Assembly (NCBI RefSeq): GCF_001279775.1
Contig: NZ_LGDG01000122.1
Location: 1 to 64,000 of the forward strand
Reading direction: 5' to 3'
Origin: Streptomyces sp. MMG1533
GTDB lineage: Bacteria > Actinomycetota > Actinomycetes > Streptomycetales > Streptomycetaceae
DNA: 64,000 nucleotides
The notes beneath the pieces were generated by a model. The model did no database searches, was not told where the DNA came from, and saw nothing but the letters and a program-made list of their open reading frames with translations. The translations under genes and the position numbers were made by a program. Below are positions 54,118 to 62,702 of the stretch, piece after piece; position 1 is the stretch's first letter, and each line of letters begins with the position of its first letter.

Positions 54118-54625
54118 GACGATGATCACGCCGACTTCACCCGCGCCGGCCTGGACGCCGGTGACGCCGTCCTCGCCGGGGGCCGGACGGTACGGCCCCC
54201 GAAACCCGGGAGCGGACGCGCTACGAGTCCCTCCTGAACGTAGCCTTCGCCCGCAACCGCCACTGGATCCTGTGCCCGTACGACCCCCGTGCCCTGCCGG
54301 AGTCCGTGCCGGCGGGGCTTGGCACACGCACCCCGAACTCGCCCTGGGAGCCCGCGAGTCGACGCGCAGCGGGCACTACACCAAGCCCAGGGACGACGAC
54401 GAGGGCCCGGCACTGCTGCCCGCCGGGCCGGCCGACATCCCCTGCGCCCGCGGAAGTTCGGCCGCGGTCCGTCGTTCCCGCGCCGCTGACGCCCGGCGCC
54501 CGGGCCTGTCCGAGCAGCGGACGCACGACTTGGTGGCCGCGGTGCACGAGGCCGTCGTCAACGCCGTGTGCTACGGCGGCGGACAGGGCGTGGTGCGGCT
54601 GTACTTCCCGGCACCCCCGACGAGA
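54118..54625 (+). pseudogene. Decayed MEDS-domain/anti-sigma ATP-binding protein
   Basis: Fragments in several frames spell a sensor with a MEDS domain and an HATPase: DDHADFTRAGLDAGDAVLAG, ERTRYESLLNVAFARNRHWI followed by LCPYDPRALPE, THPELALGARESTRSGHY, and GLSEQRTHDLVAAVHEAVVN with AVCYGGGQGVVRLYF. At least three frameshifts or deletions separate them, and no start codon survives. It converges with the beta-lactamase-like gene. Confidence 0.65.
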
Positions 54626-54634
54626 CCGGTGAGG

Positions 54635-55801
54635 TCACAACACCCTGTACAGGGCGTCGATCAGTGCCATCTTCCGCGGGTCGTCGGCGATGTGGGGCCC
54701 CATGCGGTTCATCACGTACCCCAGTGAAGCTCCCGCCTCCGGGTCGGCCAGTCCGCACGATCCGCCGAACCCGTCGTGTCCGAAAGCCCGCGGGTTGGGC
54801 CCGTAGGACCCGTTCGGCCCGCTGAGCCACAAGCCCAGCCCGATCTCCGTCTCGTTCTCGAAACCGGCACCGAGCACCAGGTCGCGGCAGCTGCCCTGCC
54901 CCTCGCGCACCCGCTCGGCGGCGTCGGGGGAGAGGACGCGGTGGCCGTCGTGCGATCCCCGGCCCGCGAAGATGCCGTAGAGCGCGGCGACGGCCCGCGC
55001 TGTGCCGTGGCCGTTCGCGGCGGGGATCTCGGCGGCCCGCCATTCGGGCAAGTTGGCCTCGGCCGCGCCGACCAGGGGGTTGGCCACTGAGGCGAGCGCG
55101 ACGGGCGCCAACTGGCTGAAGACCGCGGCCTGTTCACTGCTCGACGCGGTCGGCGGATGCACGAGCTCGGCGGCCCGCCCCGCCTCCTTCTCCGGCAGCC
55201 CGACCGTGAAGTCGATCCCGAGCGGCCCGGTCACCTCCCGCTCCAGGAATGCCCCCGGCAGCAGCCCGGACACCCGCCGCACGACCTCCCCGACCAGGAA
55301 ACCGTACGTCAGCGCGTGATACCCGGACCGTGTCCCCGGCTCCCACCAGGGTTCCGTCGCGGCGAGCCGCTCCACGGTCAACTCCCAGTCGCAGAGCTGG
55401 GCGAGCGTGTGCGGCTCCCGCAGCCCCGCCAGGCCGGCCCGGTGCGACAGCAGATGCCGTACGAGGACCTTCCCCTTGCCGGCCGCGGCGAACTCCGGCC
55501 AGTACAAGGCCACCGGCGCGTCGAAGTCGAGCAGTCCCCGGTCGGCGAGAATGTGCGCGCACAGCGCCACCGGGCCCTTCGTCGTCGACCACACGTTGAC
55601 CAGCGTGTCGCGCTCCCACGGGCGGGTGCGCGCCGCGTCGGACCAGCCGCCCCACAGGTCCACCACGGTCTCGCCACCGACCACGACCGTGACCGCGGCG
55701 CCGAGCTCCCCGCGGTCCCGGAAGTTCTCCTCGAACGCCGTTCGCACCGCGCCGAAGCGTTCGTCGCAGTGGCCGTGGACCGTCGACTCGTTCTGGGACA
55801 T
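54635..55801 (-). CDS. Serine hydrolase of the class C beta-lactamase/EstB family
   Basis: 388 residues from the ATG at 55801. The nucleophile motif is S72-TTK75 in VWSTTKGPVA; RHLLSHRAGLAGLREPHTLA and YHALTYGFLVGEVVRRVSG include the Tyr motif, and FGHDGFGGSCGLADPEAG is the C-terminal HxG-like loop. No signal peptide, so a cytoplasmic esterase or lactonase is more likely than drug resistance. The gene's end overlaps no intact gene. Confidence 0.9.
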   Translation of the reverse strand: MSQNESTVHGHCDERFGAVRTAFEENFRDRGELGAAVTVVVGGETVVDLWGGWSDAARTRPWERDTLVNVWSTTKGPVALCAHILADRGLLDFDAPVALYWPEFAAAGKGKVLVRHLLSHRAGLAGLREPHTLAQLCDWELTVERLAATEPWWEPGTRSGYHALTYGFLVGEVVRRVSGLLPGAFLEREVTGPLGIDFTVGLPEKEAGRAAELVHPPTASSSEQAAVFSQLAPVALASVANPLVGAAEANLPEWRAAEIPAANGHGTARAVAALYGIFAGRGSHDGHRVLSPDAAERVREGQGSCRDLVLGAGFENETEIGLGLWLSGPNGSYGPNPRAFGHDGFGGSCGLADPEAGASLGYVMNRMGPHIADDPRKMALIDALYRVL

Positions 55802-55906
55802 GGACCCTCCGTCGTCCGCCGGAAGCCCGGGGCGCGTCGCTGCGACCCGGGCTCCATGAACGTACCGACTGGTCGGACTGGGCGGAAGGTGTCGTACGCG
55901 AAGGCC

Positions 55907-56311
55907 TCAGCGGAAGAACAGCGACCCTTGCGGCTCCCGATGGTCCGGAGCGGTGTGCCAGTAGTCGCGGGACTCGACGGCCAGGCCGGCTCCGTCGAAC
56001 CGCACGAAGACACAGCCGGCCAGCGTGGACGCCGCGCCGCCCTCCTGCGCGAACACCCGGAACTCGGCCACCGCGACCCCGTCCCGGCCGACGACGGGCG
56101 CCGAGAACCGGACGTCCCTCACCTGCTCCTCCGCGAACGACCAGCGCAGATACGCCGCCAGCTCGGCCCGGCCGCGGTGCGGCTCGCGGAACGGCATGGA
56201 GCGATGCACGCAGTCCTCGGCGTACAGCTCCAGCAGCGCGGCCACGTCATGCTCGGCCCAGGCCCGCTCCCACACCCGCACGAACCGCTCCGCGGCCTCA
56301 GCTGTGTCCAC
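55907..56311 (-). CDS. SnoaL/NTF2-like protein
   Basis: 134 residues from the GTG at 56311 (GAGGGAG upstream). It reads VRVWERAWAEHDVAALLELY, AEDCVHRSMPFREPHRGRAE, and FVRFDGAGLAVESRDYWHTA, an NTF2-like nuclear transport factor fold of polyketide cyclase/SnoaL type with no catalytic residues that I can name. It follows the CE7 esterase gene by 10 nt on the same strand and is likely co-expressed. Confidence 0.82.
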   Translation of the reverse strand: MDTAEAAERFVRVWERAWAEHDVAALLELYAEDCVHRSMPFREPHRGRAELAAYLRWSFAEEQVRDVRFSAPVVGRDGVAVAEFRVFAQEGGAASTLAGCVFVRFDGAGLAVESRDYWHTAPDHREPQGSLFFR

Positions 56312-56321
56312 CGGCGCTCCC

Positions 56322-57290
56322 TCAGGCGTACGCCCGCAGCCAGCGCACCTTGGCCGCCTCGTGGTAGGGGCCGCCGCCCTCGTGGTCGTTGAAGTCGTAC
56401 ACCTCGATCGCCTTCTCGTGGTGCGCCCAGCCGTTGAAGGCCGCGAAGACGGTGGAGGGCGGGCAGGTCTGGTCCTCCAGGGCCACCGAGAACAGGGCAG
56501 GTGCCCGGCCTCGAGACGCGAAGTGCACGCCGTCGAAGTAGGAGAGGGTACGCAGAGCGCCCTCGGTGCGGCCGCGGTGCGTCTTGAGGTAGAGGCCGAT
56601 CTCCCGGTACGGGTGACGGTCCGTGAGCGTGGCCGCGCGCGGGTAGTCGCACAGGAACGGCACGTCCGGCGCGACGGCCGCCAGGTCCGGGACCAGACCG
56701 CCCACCGCGATCGTGATGCCGCCGCCCTGACTGGAGCCGATCGCCACCGTGCGCGCGGGATCGGCCAGGGGATGCGAGCGGGCGGCCTCCACGGCACGCA
56801 CCGCGTCCGTGAACACCCGGCGGTAGTAGTAGTTCTCGGGGTCGTCGATGCCCCGCGTCATGAAGCCGGGGTACGCGGGCGCGCCGCCCACCGGGTCCGC
56901 GGTGCCGCCACCGCCGCCCCAGGCGCTGCCCTGGCCGCGGGTGTCCATCACGAAGTGCGCCCGGCCCGTGGACGCCCACAGCAGATGCTCGTGCGGCAGA
57001 CCGCGCCCGCCGCCGTAGCCCACGAACTCCACGACCAGCGGGATCGGCGCGGAGACCTCGGCGGGGATCGTGAACCAGCCCTTCACCGGGTGCCCGCCGA
57101 ACCCGGCGAACGTCACGTCGTACACCTTCACCGTCGTCAGGCCGGTGTCGACGAGCTCGAAGCGGGCGTCCAAGTCGTGCTCGTGGGCTTCCTCCAGGGT
57201 CTTGGACCAGAACGCGTCGAAGTCCTCGGGCTCGGCGGACTTGCTGCGGTACTCGCGGAGCTCGTCGATCGGAAGGTCGAACAGGGCCAT
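56322..57290 (-). CDS. CE7 acetyl xylan esterase/cephalosporin C deacetylase
   Basis: 322 residues from the ATG at 57290, the family's usual length. Ser-Asp-His triad: S187 in GSSQGGG, D273 in ALEDQTCPPST, H303 in NDHEGGG, matching the TM0077 triad numbering nearly exactly. MALFDLPIDELREYRSKSAE is the classical N-terminus. It removes acetyl groups from short xylo-oligosaccharides and is cytoplasmic (no signal). The SnoaL-like gene follows. Confidence 0.93.
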   Translation of the reverse strand: MALFDLPIDELREYRSKSAEPEDFDAFWSKTLEEAHEHDLDARFELVDTGLTTVKVYDVTFAGFGGHPVKGWFTIPAEVSAPIPLVVEFVGYGGGRGLPHEHLLWASTGRAHFVMDTRGQGSAWGGGGGTADPVGGAPAYPGFMTRGIDDPENYYYRRVFTDAVRAVEAARSHPLADPARTVAIGSSQGGGITIAVGGLVPDLAAVAPDVPFLCDYPRAATLTDRHPYREIGLYLKTHRGRTEGALRTLSYFDGVHFASRGRAPALFSVALEDQTCPPSTVFAAFNGWAHHEKAIEVYDFNDHEGGGPYHEAAKVRWLRAYA

Positions 57291-57393
57291 GTAGGACCGC
57301 CTTTGTGAAGAGTGAGTGCGGATGATCACACCGTACGTGGGTGGTCGGACGACTCGCCAGGTATTTGGCCCGCCACGCGCCAACGATGACGTC

Positions 57394-57831
57394 ATGCCGT
57401 CTGACGCCGAAGGGCCGGTCGAGGAAGCAGAACTGCTGGTCAGGGATGCCGAACTGCTCATGGTGGACGAGGAGCGGGAGATCCCGGGCGGCTGGCTGGC
57501 AGCCAGGGGTGGTCGGGTCACCGGCGTCGGATCCCCCGGGACCGAACCCGAGGCGCGTACGACCGTCTCCGCGGCCGGCCGGCTCGTCACCCCCAGGCCA
57601 GTTCCGACATGCTCATCGGCGGTGGCACCGCCAGGGTCGAGGAGATGCGCGAACTGGGCCACCTGCGGCCCGGCGCATGCGCCGACGTGGTCGTCCGGGA
57701 CCTGTACGAAGTGCCGTCGCCGGCGCCTTGAGCGACCCGGTGGAGGCGTGGCTGCGCTGCGGGCCCGCCCCGGCCTGGCGCTGGTGGGCAGGCCGGTCAT
57801 GCCCGGCGGCGTGTCCACTGCGGTTCGGTGA
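57394..57831 (+). pseudogene. Decayed 8-oxoguanine deaminase/amidohydrolase (AtzB-like)
   Basis: The ATG at 57394 begins a recognisable N-terminus (LLVRDAELLMVDEEREIPGG then GWLAARGGRVTGVGSPGTEP and RTTVSAAGRLVTP). Homology then jumps to the C-terminal end (GGTARVEEMRELGHLRPGAC, ADVVVRDLYEVPS) through a deletion of the whole TIM barrel, and later pieces (LSDPVEAWLRCGPA, LALVGRPVMPGG) are in other frames. Not functional. Its end overlaps the 3' end of the Rv1733c-like gene. Confidence 0.7.
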
Positions 57832-58381
57832 GGGCCCACTCGCGTTCCCACTCGGCCATCCGGTGGCGGTTGGCCGCACCTCGTACGACGGAGTGGCCGA
57901 GGAGCACCATCGCGACCGCACCGCCCGCCGCGCACGCGCCGATGGTGAGCGTGTGCTGCCAGACCGCTGTTTTGTCCGGGGGCGGGGGCACACTGTGGCC
58001 CTTGGTGTCGAACCACACGTCCACCACTTCACCCTGGCGAGTGCCCCCCGGGACCCGTGCCGTGGCCGTCCGCGGACCGCCGCCCGGGTCCGTCCAGCGC
58101 ACGGTCGCCCGGTACGCGTGCTCGCGCCCGCCCTGCACCGAGGGCAGCGAGCCGGCGGTCCTGCCGACGACCTCCGCACGGACACGATGGCGATCGGCAC
58201 GCTGCTCGGCGGCGACCGCGCCGGCCTCGGTGTGTACCCACGAGGCCACGAACGCCCCGACGAGAGGAGCGCCCACCCATATCAGGACCGCGACGACCAG
58301 GACCGTCCATGCCTCGACGACGTCCGACCGGCGCCGCAGCGGGCTGTGCCGCCAGCGCCAGCCGCGCACCCGGGTTCGCAT
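57797..58381 (-). CDS. Rv1733c-like membrane protein
   Basis: 194 residues from the ATG at 58381. MRTRVRGWRWRHSPLRRRSD then VVEAWTVLVVAVLIWVGAPL form a cytoplasmic basic end and first membrane segment; a second segment TLTIGACAAGGAVAMVLLGH is near residue 150. The periplasmic loop between has PGGTRQGEVVDVWFDTKGHS. The pattern equals the actinobacterial Rv1733c family of unknown function. Confidence 0.82.
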   Translation of the reverse strand: MRTRVRGWRWRHSPLRRRSDVVEAWTVLVVAVLIWVGAPLVGAFVASWVHTEAGAVAAEQRADRHRVRAEVVGRTAGSLPSVQGGREHAYRATVRWTDPGGGPRTATARVPGGTRQGEVVDVWFDTKGHSVPPPPDKTAVWQHTLTIGACAAGGAVAMVLLGHSVVRGAANRHRMAEWEREWALTEPQWTRRRA

Positions 58382-58563
58382 GTCGACCTCCGCACCGCGC
58401 ACGACTGCGAGTGCCCTCCAGGATCCAGTACCCGTTCCACCGGCATCGTTCACCAACGGCCCCGAGCGGGGCCGCCGGACAAGTGCCCAACAAGGTGGTG
58501 CCGAAACGCCGGGGCGGTGCGGGCCGGGGTGAACCGGCCACGAGGCCGCGACAGGTTCCGCCC

Positions 58564-58678
58564 GCGTGCTGCGAATGGATACGGCCGCGTTCTGCGAACG
58601 GACACGGCCGCGTGCTGCGAACGGTTACGGCTATGTGGCGCGAACGTTCACGGCCACGTGGCGCGAACCGTCGCGCCG
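58564..58678. repeat. Five tandem 23-nt repeats
   Basis: Each unit has the pattern (G/A)(C/T)GT(G/T)(C/G)(T/C)GCGAA followed by a variable part and ACGGCC or similar, and the five units tile 58564-58678 without gaps. It ends at the stop of the ferredoxin-reductase gene. The first three units are close and the last two diverge. No ORF explains it. Confidence 0.8.
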
Positions 58679-59509
58679 TCAGCCGAAGCGTTCGATCCGG
58701 ATACGGTCCACCGGCTGACCGGCGTCGACCAGCAGGCGGGAGGCATGCTCGGCGAAGGCGTTGGAGCCGCACACATAGGCCTCCCACCCACCAGGAGGCT
58801 GCTCGGCCAAGAGCGGCGCCACATGTGCGGCCGCCATACGGCCCACCGGCACATCCTCCGGTGCGTTCCGTGTGAACACCGGCGTCGTCTCGGCGCCCAA
58901 CTCCCGCGCGTAGATCAGCTCCTCGGGACTGCGCGCGGACACCAGCAGCCGCAACGGCACGGACAGGTTCCGCGCTCGGTGGTGCCGCACCATCGACATC
59001 AGCGGAACGACCCCGGAGCCGGCCCCGATCAACAGGGCGGGCCGGTCGCCGGGCCAGGCGAAGAACCCGCTCAGCGGACCGCGCACCTCGACCTCGTCCC
59101 CGGGCTTGGCAACCGTATGGAACCAGCCCGAGACCTCACCGCCCTCGACATGGTCCAGGGTCAGCTCGATGTGTCCCGATTCGTCGGGTGCGGACGCGAT
59201 CGAGTAGTGGCGCTGGGCCGCGTAACCGTCCTCGGCGGTCAGCCGCAGGATCAGGTGCTGGCCGGGCAGATGCCCCGCCCAGGCGGGCACCGCGAACCGG
59301 TACGTGGCGGCGTGCGGGGTCTCGTGGCGGATCTCGGTGAGCGTGGCCCGCTGCCACAGGGCGGCGGCCTGTTTGCTCACGGCGATCCGCCCGGGCACGG
59401 CGAACCGCGTCGGGGGAGTGAAGCCAGGGGCAGTGAAGCCAGGGGCAATGAAGCCAGGGGGAGTTGTGGCGGGCGCAGTGGCGCCGGGGGGAGTGGGCGT
59501 CTCAGTCAC
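58679..59509 (-). CDS. Ferredoxin-NAD(P) reductase-like flavoprotein, partner of the molybdenum enzyme
   Basis: 276 residues from the GTG at 59509 overlapping the molybdenum-enzyme stop by 8 nt. An N-terminal PGFxAP/PPG repeat region (about residues 10-35) precedes an FAD-binding domain (GQHLILRLTAEDGYAAQRHY with RxYS) and an NAD domain (LLIGAGSGVVPLMSMVRHHR, VCGSNAFAEHASRLLVDAG). No 2Fe-2S Cys cluster at the end, so this is a plain reductase. It supplies or accepts electrons for the Mo enzyme. Confidence 0.9.
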   Translation of the reverse strand: MTETPTPPGATAPATTPPGFIAPGFTAPGFTPPTRFAVPGRIAVSKQAAALWQRATLTEIRHETPHAATYRFAVPAWAGHLPGQHLILRLTAEDGYAAQRHYSIASAPDESGHIELTLDHVEGGEVSGWFHTVAKPGDEVEVRGPLSGFFAWPGDRPALLIGAGSGVVPLMSMVRHHRARNLSVPLRLLVSARSPEELIYARELGAETTPVFTRNAPEDVPVGRMAAAHVAPLLAEQPPGGWEAYVCGSNAFAEHASRLLVDAGQPVDRIRIERFG

Positions 59510-60107
59510 CGGAGTACCGCTGCTCCTCCCAGGGGTTGCCACGGGCGTGGTAACCGTTCTGCTCCCAGAAACCCGGCTCGTCGTGGTCGAGGAGGCGCAG
59601 ACCCGCGATCCACTTGGCGCTCTTCCAGAAATACAGGTGGGGGACCAGCAGCCGCGCCGGCCCGCCGTGCTCGGCGGCCAGCGGCTTCCCGTCGTACTCC
59701 CAGGCGATCCAGGCACGCCCGCCGGTCAGGTCGGCGAGCGGGAGGTTCGTGGTGTAGCCGGTGTGCGAGTAGGCGACGGCATGGGTGGCGGACCCATGGG
59801 GCCGCACCACATCCAGGAACGCGTCCAGCGACACGCCTCCGAACCGCACCCCGAACTTCGACCAGCTCGTCACGCAGTGGATGTCGCCCTCGTAGGCGGA
59901 CGCGGTCAACTCGTGCGCCTCGGCCCAGTCCCAGGTGCGGGGCGCCTCGACCAGCCCGTCGACACGGAACGTCCAGTCGTCGGGCGTCAGGTCGGGCGTG
60001 ACCTCCGCGGACAGGACGGGCCAGTCGTCGCCCGCGTCGTACTGGCCGGGCGGCAGCCCAGGATTGTGGACACGGGCGCGTCCGGTGAAGCCTCGGGTGA
60101 CGTTCAT
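59502..60107 (-). CDS. Sulfite-oxidase-like molybdopterin oxidoreductase
   Basis: 201 residues from the ATG at 60107. The Mo-ligand Cys is in GDIHCVTSWSKFGVRFGGVS. GYTTNLPLADLTGGRAWIAW and LLVPHLYFWKSAKWIAGLRL then FWEQNGYHARGNPWEEQR are typical of the SorA/YedY group. It has no Tat signal and no dimerisation domain, so it is the minimal catalytic version. It oxidises or reduces a small oxoanion or sulfoxide with the reductase encoded next. Confidence 0.9.
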   Translation of the reverse strand: MNVTRGFTGRARVHNPGLPPGQYDAGDDWPVLSAEVTPDLTPDDWTFRVDGLVEAPRTWDWAEAHELTASAYEGDIHCVTSWSKFGVRFGGVSLDAFLDVVRPHGSATHAVAYSHTGYTTNLPLADLTGGRAWIAWEYDGKPLAAEHGGPARLLVPHLYFWKSAKWIAGLRLLDHDEPGFWEQNGYHARGNPWEEQRYSGD

Positions 60108-60325
60108 ATGGGTCCAGCGTGACAGCGACGACAATTGCTTACGCGTTCAACCGTACGCGCACGTCAGGTATCCCCCCGTCTCGGGGCGGCCCCACGATCA
60201 TTAAGGCCGTATGAAGTCTCCTGCGTCCCGGGAATAGCGGACCGCCGATCCTCCTTGCCGACTGATGTCACAACCGGTGGCCCATACAACCGCCGATCCG
60301 GCGACGGTGAAGGAGAGTGGGAGCA

Positions 60326-61273
60326 GTGCCCAAGGCGTACGTCTTCACGCGGTACGGCGGCCCGGAGACCGAGGCCTTTGCCGAAGTGGACCGGCCCGTT
60401 CCCGGCCCCGGTCAGATCCTGGTCTCGGTGCGGGCCGCCGGGGTCAACCCCGTCGACTGGAAGCTGCGCACCGGGTACCGGCGGCCCGGCGAGAGCGGCG
60501 AGCGCCTGTTCCCAGCCGTCCTCGGCAGCGAGGTCTCCGGGGTCGTCGAGGAGGCCGGCGAGGGTGTCGAGGGGTTCGCCGTCGGAGACGAGGTCTTCGG
60601 CAACACGGCGGCCGGTGGCTACGCCGAGTACGCACTGCTGCTCGCCGCGGTGACCGCGCAAAAGCCTGCCGGGCTGTCCTTCACGGACGCCGCGACCCTG
60701 CCCGTCGCCGCCGCGACCCTGCCCGTCGCCGCCGCGACCGCGTACGACGGGATCCGCCAGCTCGGCCTGCCCGCCGGCGCGACCGTGCTGGTCACCGGCG
60801 CGGGCGGCGGCGTCGGCGCGGCGGCCGTGCAGATCGCCCGGGCCTACGGAGTGACCGTCGTAGGCGTGGCGAGCGAGACCAAGAAGGACTTCGTCGAGTC
60901 GCTCGGCGCCGTGCACGTTTCCTCCGGGCCGGGCTGGGCCGACCGGGTGCGGGCGGCCGCGCCGGAGGGCGTCGACGGGGTCTACGACCTCGTGGGCGGC
61001 GACGTGCTGTCCGAGGCGGCTCGGCTGATCACCGACCGGACGAAGCTGATCACCGCCGGCGCCCCGTCCGAGGACGTGGAGCGCCTGGGCGGTGCCAGGG
61101 TGGCCCGGGCTCGTGACACGGCCGTCCTGGAGGCAGTGGCGCGCCTCGTGGTGAACGGCGACCTGAACCCGCACGTCACCGAAACGTTCCCACTGGACCG
61201 AGCCGACGAGGCCCTCCGCACGGTCGAGGACGGCCACGCCCGCGGCAAGGTCGTGATCGAGGTCGCCCGATGA
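60326..61273 (+). CDS. Zinc-independent quinone oxidoreductase (NADP-dependent MDR)
   Basis: 315 residues from the GTG at 60326 (AAGGAG 10 nt upstream; GTG 60317 is an alternative). GPGQILVSVRAAGVNPVDWK, GSEVSGVVEEAGEGVEGFAV and VLVTGAGGGVGAAAVQIARA carry the NADP motif of MDR enzymes. A 21-nt tandem duplication gives ATLPVAAATLPVAA at about residue 125, where the usual proteins have a single copy. The gene ends in ATGA shared with the GNAT gene. Confidence 0.9.
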   Translation: MPKAYVFTRYGGPETEAFAEVDRPVPGPGQILVSVRAAGVNPVDWKLRTGYRRPGESGERLFPAVLGSEVSGVVEEAGEGVEGFAVGDEVFGNTAAGGYAEYALLLAAVTAQKPAGLSFTDAATLPVAAATLPVAAATAYDGIRQLGLPAGATVLVTGAGGGVGAAAVQIARAYGVTVVGVASETKKDFVESLGAVHVSSGPGWADRVRAAAPEGVDGVYDLVGGDVLSEAARLITDRTKLITAGAPSEDVERLGGARVARARDTAVLEAVARLVVNGDLNPHVTETFPLDRADEALRTVEDGHARGKVVIEVAR

Positions 61274-62196
61274 GCACCGGAGCACCGCAGACCACGGGCG
61301 GACGTCAGACCGCCGACGGACGTCAGAGCGCCGACGGACGCCAGGCCCACAGCCAGCCGCAGGCCGCCGGTCAGGCGCAGAGCCCCAGCCGTCAGCAGGC
61401 CGGTGGTCAGTCGCAGGTCGTCGGGCAATCTCAGAGTCCCGGCCGTACGCAGAGCCCCGCCCAGCCGCAGCCCCCCGACGCACCCCACGTCCTGGACAAC
61501 CCCGCCCGCGCCGCCCTGACCGGCCCGCACGCCCACTTCGCCGAGCGGCACGGCCGGATTCTGCGCTACCCCGTGGACGTCACGCCATGGCTGGCTCTGC
61601 CCGACGAGCCCGAGGCCGACGACTGGGCCGACCTCGCGGCCTTCGCGGGCCCCGGCACCGAGGTGCCGCTGCTCGGGTTCCGGGGGCGGGTCCCCGACGG
61701 CTGGGAGGTCACGTTCCGAGTGGAGGGCGTCCAGTTCGTGGACGATGGCCTGGCCACCGCCCCGGAACCCGAGGCGGTCCGACTCGGCCCCGACGACGTG
61801 CCCGAGATGCTCGACCTGGTCGCGCGGACCCGGCCCGGCCCCTTCCTGCCCCGCACCGTCGAGCTCGGCACCTACCTCGGCATACGGCGGGACGGTGCCC
61901 TCGTCGCCATGGCGGGGGAGCGGCTGCGCCCGCCGGGCTGGGCCGAGATCAGCGCCGTCTGCACCGACCCGGCCTTCCGCGGCGAGGGCCTGGCGAGCCG
62001 GCTGATCCTCGCCGTCGCCCACGGCATCCGGGAACGCGGCGAGACCTCGTTCCTGCACACCGGCGCCGGCAACACCAATGCCATCCGGCTCTACGAGTCG
62101 CTGGGCTTCCGCCTGCGCCGCACCACCGCCTTCATGGCGGCACGGTCGCCGGGCCGGCTGCCGGCGGATGATGTCACGGCCGTACCGGTGTCGTAG
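61270..62196 (+). CDS. GNAT acetyltransferase with Gln/Ser-rich low-complexity N-terminus
   Basis: 308 residues from the ATG at 61270 (overlap with the oxidoreductase stop). Residues 1-75 are Gln/Gly/Ser/Ala-rich (RQTADGRQSADGRQ, QPQAAGQAQSPS) with short repeats, unlike any folded domain. Residues 75-308 are a GNAT with VCTDPAFRGEGLASRLI (acetyl-CoA loop) and NTNAIRLYESLGFRL. Function unknown; could be an N-acetyltransferase for a drug or small peptide. Confidence 0.85.
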   Translation: MSTGAPQTTGGRQTADGRQSADGRQAHSQPQAAGQAQSPSRQQAGGQSQVVGQSQSPGRTQSPAQPQPPDAPHVLDNPARAALTGPHAHFAERHGRILRYPVDVTPWLALPDEPEADDWADLAAFAGPGTEVPLLGFRGRVPDGWEVTFRVEGVQFVDDGLATAPEPEAVRLGPDDVPEMLDLVARTRPGPFLPRTVELGTYLGIRRDGALVAMAGERLRPPGWAEISAVCTDPAFRGEGLASRLILAVAHGIRERGETSFLHTGAGNTNAIRLYESLGFRLRRTTAFMAARSPGRLPADDVTAVPVS

Positions 62197-62222
62197 CCGG
62201 AGCCGGAGCCGGAGGACAGCGG

Positions 62223-62681
62223 TCAGTCGTCCTCGGAGTCGGCCGCCGACCAGCCGTTGTACCGCACGAGATACCGGGCGAACCGCTCCAGGTCCTCCGT
62301 CGGCCAGTCCTCGAGCCGCTCCCGGACTGCCGTGCGGCGCCGCTCGGTGACCTGGGCGAGGATGCTCAGGCCGGCCTCGGTGAGGTCCAGGACCTGGACG
62401 CGGTGGTCCTCAGGGTCCTGGCGCCGCTCGACGAGCCCGGCGCGCTCCAGGGCGGCCACCTGACGGCTGACCGTGGACTTGTCGAGAGCGTAGTGCGCCG
62501 CCAGGTCGGTGGCGCGACAGCCGCCGCTCTCCTCCAGGTGTCCGAGGAGGGTGTACGACACCAGCGACAGCTCCGGGTGCATGCGCCCGGCCGAGGCCCG
62601 GGCCCGGCGGGCGAACGCCGTCATCTCGCGCTGGATGGTCTCCACGGCTGCGTCGCCGCCGGTCGTTGCGGATGCTTTCAC
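62223..62681 (-). CDS. MarR-family transcriptional regulator
   Basis: 152 residues from the GTG at 62681 (GGGAGG 4 nt upstream). HTH: LSLVSYTLLGHLEESGGCRA then DLAAHYALDKSTVSRQVAAL and wing RRQDPEDHRVQVLDLTEAG. A near-perfect palindrome 21 nt upstream is a likely autoregulatory operator. Convergent with the GNAT gene. Confidence 0.9.
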   Translation of the reverse strand: MKASATTGGDAAVETIQREMTAFARRARASAGRMHPELSLVSYTLLGHLEESGGCRATDLAAHYALDKSTVSRQVAALERAGLVERRQDPEDHRVQVLDLTEAGLSILAQVTERRRTAVRERLEDWPTEDLERFARYLVRYNGWSAADSEDD

Positions 62682-62702
62682 GGGACCTCCCTCGCGCCAC
62701 TG

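Noticed and set aside
58057..58875. Plus-strand reading through the 23-nt repeats
   Set aside because: It is Arg/Pro-rich, antisense to an Rv1733c-like gene and a reductase, and the repeat period (23) is not a multiple of 3.
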